14,452 nt of DNA from Reyranella sp. (GTDB lineage Bacteria; Pseudomonadota; Alphaproteobacteria; Reyranellales; Reyranellaceae). The position numbers and the translations under genes were made by a program. Location of the stretch: the NCBI GenBank assembly GCA_021732965.1, contig JAKFVZ010000407.1, forward strand, positions 1 through 14,452, given 5' to 3'. The notes beneath the pieces are model-generated. The model was not told the DNA's origin, did no database searches, and saw nothing but the letters and a program-made list of their open reading frames with translations. Below are positions 13,105 to 14,452 of this stretch, one piece after another (position 1 is the first letter of the stretch; every line of letters starts with the position of its first letter).

Positions 13105-14452
13105 TTACGCTGCTTTCCTGGATCGATGAGCGTCGATGGCCGCCCACAGGGATGATGCGGTGACGGGCATGTCGATGTGCTTCAGCCCGGTATGCGGATG
13201 GATCGCGTCGACGATGGCGTTGATGACCGCCGGCGGCGCGCCGATCGCGCCGGCCTCGCCCGCACCCTTCACGCCGAGCGGATTGGTCGTGCACAGGCTA
13301 TTGTGCATGTCGAACTTCACGTGCGGCACCACGTCCGCACGCGGCAGGGCGTAGTCCATGAGCGAGCCGCTCATGAGCTGGCCCGAATCGGGATCGTAGA
13401 TGGTCTTTTCGGTGAGCGCCTGTCCGATGCCCTGTCCGACGCCGCCATGGACCTGGCCCTGCAGCAGCAGCGGGTTAAGCGCCGTGCCGAAATCGTCCAT
13501 GATCGAGTAGTTCAGGATCTCGAGCGTACCGGTGTCGGGATCGATCTCGAGCTCGCAGACATGGCAGCCATTGGGGAAAGTGGCAGCCTCGGGCGTGCGC
13601 GTGAAGGCGTCGTCGAGGCCGGGCTTGCTGCCCTCCGGCACATGCTTGGGGTCGCGGGCAGCGCGCGCCACGTCGAACAGGCTCATCGTGCGGTCGGTGC
13701 CGACGATGCGGAAGGTGGCGTCGGCATACTCGATGTCGCCCACCGCCGCTTCCATCGCCGAGGCGGCGACCAGCTTGCCCTTCTCGATGATGTTGTCGCT
13801 GACGCCCAGCACGGCCGCGCCGGCCACCGGGATCGAACGGCTGCCGCCGGTCATGCCCTCGGGCGTGAAGTCCGAATCGCCCTGGACGATTCGGATGCGG
13901 TCGGCATCGACACCGAGTCGTGCCGACATGATCTGGGTGAAGGCCGTCTCGTGGCCCTGCCCGTTGGTCTGGACGCCCACGAACACGGTGATCGTGTCGT
14001 CCTCGTTGAACTTGGCGATGGCGCTCTCCGGCGCGCCGCCCGAGCACTTCTCGACATAGGTCGCCATGCCGATACCGCGCCACTTGCCCTTGGCCAGCGA
14101 GGCGGCGCGGCGGGCGGGGAAGCCCTTCCAGTCGGCTTTCTCCAGACCCTTCAGCATGACGTTGTCGAAGTCGCCCGAATCGAAAGTGTCGCCCAGTGCC
14201 GTGTTCCACGGAATCTGGTTCGGCTTCACGAGGTTGCGCTTGCGGATCTCCGCCGGGCCGAGGCCGGTCTCGCGGCCGATATGGTCGACGAAGCGCTCCA
14301 GTAGATAGGCGGCCTCGGGCCGGCCGGCGCCGCGATAGGCATCGGTCGGCACGGTGTTGGTCATCACGCCCTTCACGTTCACGTAGATCGCGGGCGTCTG
14401 ATAGAGGCCGGCCAGCATGCCGCTGCCCGCCATGGTCGGGATGAACGCGCCG
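13105..14452 (-). CDS. Xanthine/CO dehydrogenase-family molybdopterin-binding large subunit (partial, C-terminal part)
   Basis: About 449 codons of the C-terminal part are visible; the 5' end lies beyond the right edge. This is the large catalytic subunit of a molybdenum hydroxylase that works with FAD and 2Fe-2S subunits encoded elsewhere. The conserved cofactor loop AYRGAGRPE is at 14340-14314. This is the form II/hydroxylase type; form I CO dehydrogenases carry AYxCSFR instead, so true CO oxidation is doubtful. Other markers are QTNGQGHETAFTQI, GMTGGSRSIPVAG, QGQVHGGVGQGIGQAL, and GVKGAGEAG, whose Glu (codon 13257-13255) is the expected catalytic base. Likely substrates are aldehydes, purines or N-heterocycles. 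The 87-residue gene follows after four bases. Confidence 0.93.
   Translation of the reverse strand, partial: GAFIPTMAGSGMLAGLYQTPAIYVNVKGVMTNTVPTDAYRGAGRPEAAYLLERFVDHIGRETGLGPAEIRKRNLVKPNQIPWNTALGDTFDSGDFDNVMLKGLEKADWKGFPARRAASLAKGKWRGIGMATYVEKCSGGAPESAIAKFNEDDTITVFVGVQTNGQGHETAFTQIMSARLGVDADRIRIVQGDSDFTPEGMTGGSRSIPVAGAAVLGVSDNIIEKGKLVAASAMEAAVGDIEYADATFRIVGTDRTMSLFDVARAARDPKHVPEGSKPGLDDAFTRTPEAATFPNGCHVCELEIDPDTGTLEILNYSIMDDFGTALNPLLLQGQVHGGVGQGIGQALTEKTIYDPDSGQLMSGSLMDYALPRADVVPHVKFDMHNSLCTTNPLGVKGAGEAGAIGAPPAVINAIVDAIHPHTGLKHIDMPVTASSLWAAIDAHRSRKAA

Noticed and set aside
13177..14304. 375-codon plus-strand frame opposite the molybdopterin subunit gene
   Set aside because: The minus strand encodes conserved hydroxylase motifs throughout; the plus frame is a shadow.

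Overview
The window is GC-rich DNA with dense coding, Shine-Dalgarno-led starts, many Sec-type secreted proteins, an orphan tripartite-tricarboxylate (Bug) binding protein, a TauD/TfdA dioxygenase and an aerobic molybdenum hydroxylase subunit. This suits a free-living alphaproteobacterium (Bradyrhizobium/Reyranella-like). A long palindromic repeat at 8930-9037 looks like elements I recall from such genomes. No rRNA, tRNA, CRISPR array, transposase or phage gene was seen.

The most notable region is 1-3064, all on the minus strand. It is a GrrA/GrrM-type RiPP locus: precursor grrA2 (2735-3064), radical SAM/SPASM cyclophane maturase grrM (1524-2732), a secreted protein X with an I78-inhibitor-like C-terminus (808-1527), a second and longer precursor grrA1 (331-720), and the start of a near-identical second X copy (1-255, cut by the window edge). 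The transcription order is A-M-X-A-X. grrA2, grrM and X are packed with a 2-nt gap and an ATGA overlap, so they should be translationally coupled. Both precursors end in tandem W-x-N units (9 in grrA1, 6 in grrA2), the expected substrate motif for three-residue cyclophanes. The A plus X pair has been duplicated, which makes X a candidate functional partner rather than a chance neighbour.

Between the RiPP locus and a YjlB-like cupin gene (3354-3869, plus) lies a promoter-like sequence, three potential hairpins and a strong intrinsic terminator (about 3181-3310, plus). This is a candidate small RNA or attenuating leader.

From 3870 to 8545: a secreted ten-TPR protein (minus) divergent from a secreted DUF4189 protein (plus); an FkbM-family methyltransferase (minus); and a two-gene plus-strand operon in which a TauD/TfdA dioxygenase overlaps a Bug-type binding protein by ATGA.

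From 8555 to 13100: a small secreted Pro/Gly/Ser-rich protein, the palindromic repeat, an SRPBCC/AHSA1 protein followed by an NTF2/SnoaL-like protein, and a minus-strand pair made of a secreted Cys-containing protein and an unusual secreted protein with two DTG motifs arranged as in pepsin. Two small hypothetical genes follow (12490-12840 plus; 12837-13100 minus). The window ends in a xanthine/CO dehydrogenase-type molybdopterin subunit (13105-14452, minus, 5' end outside). No gene-free stretch exceeds 300 bases; the larger gaps (3065-3353, 8822-9069, 12239-12489) hold the regulatory, RNA or repeat candidates listed.
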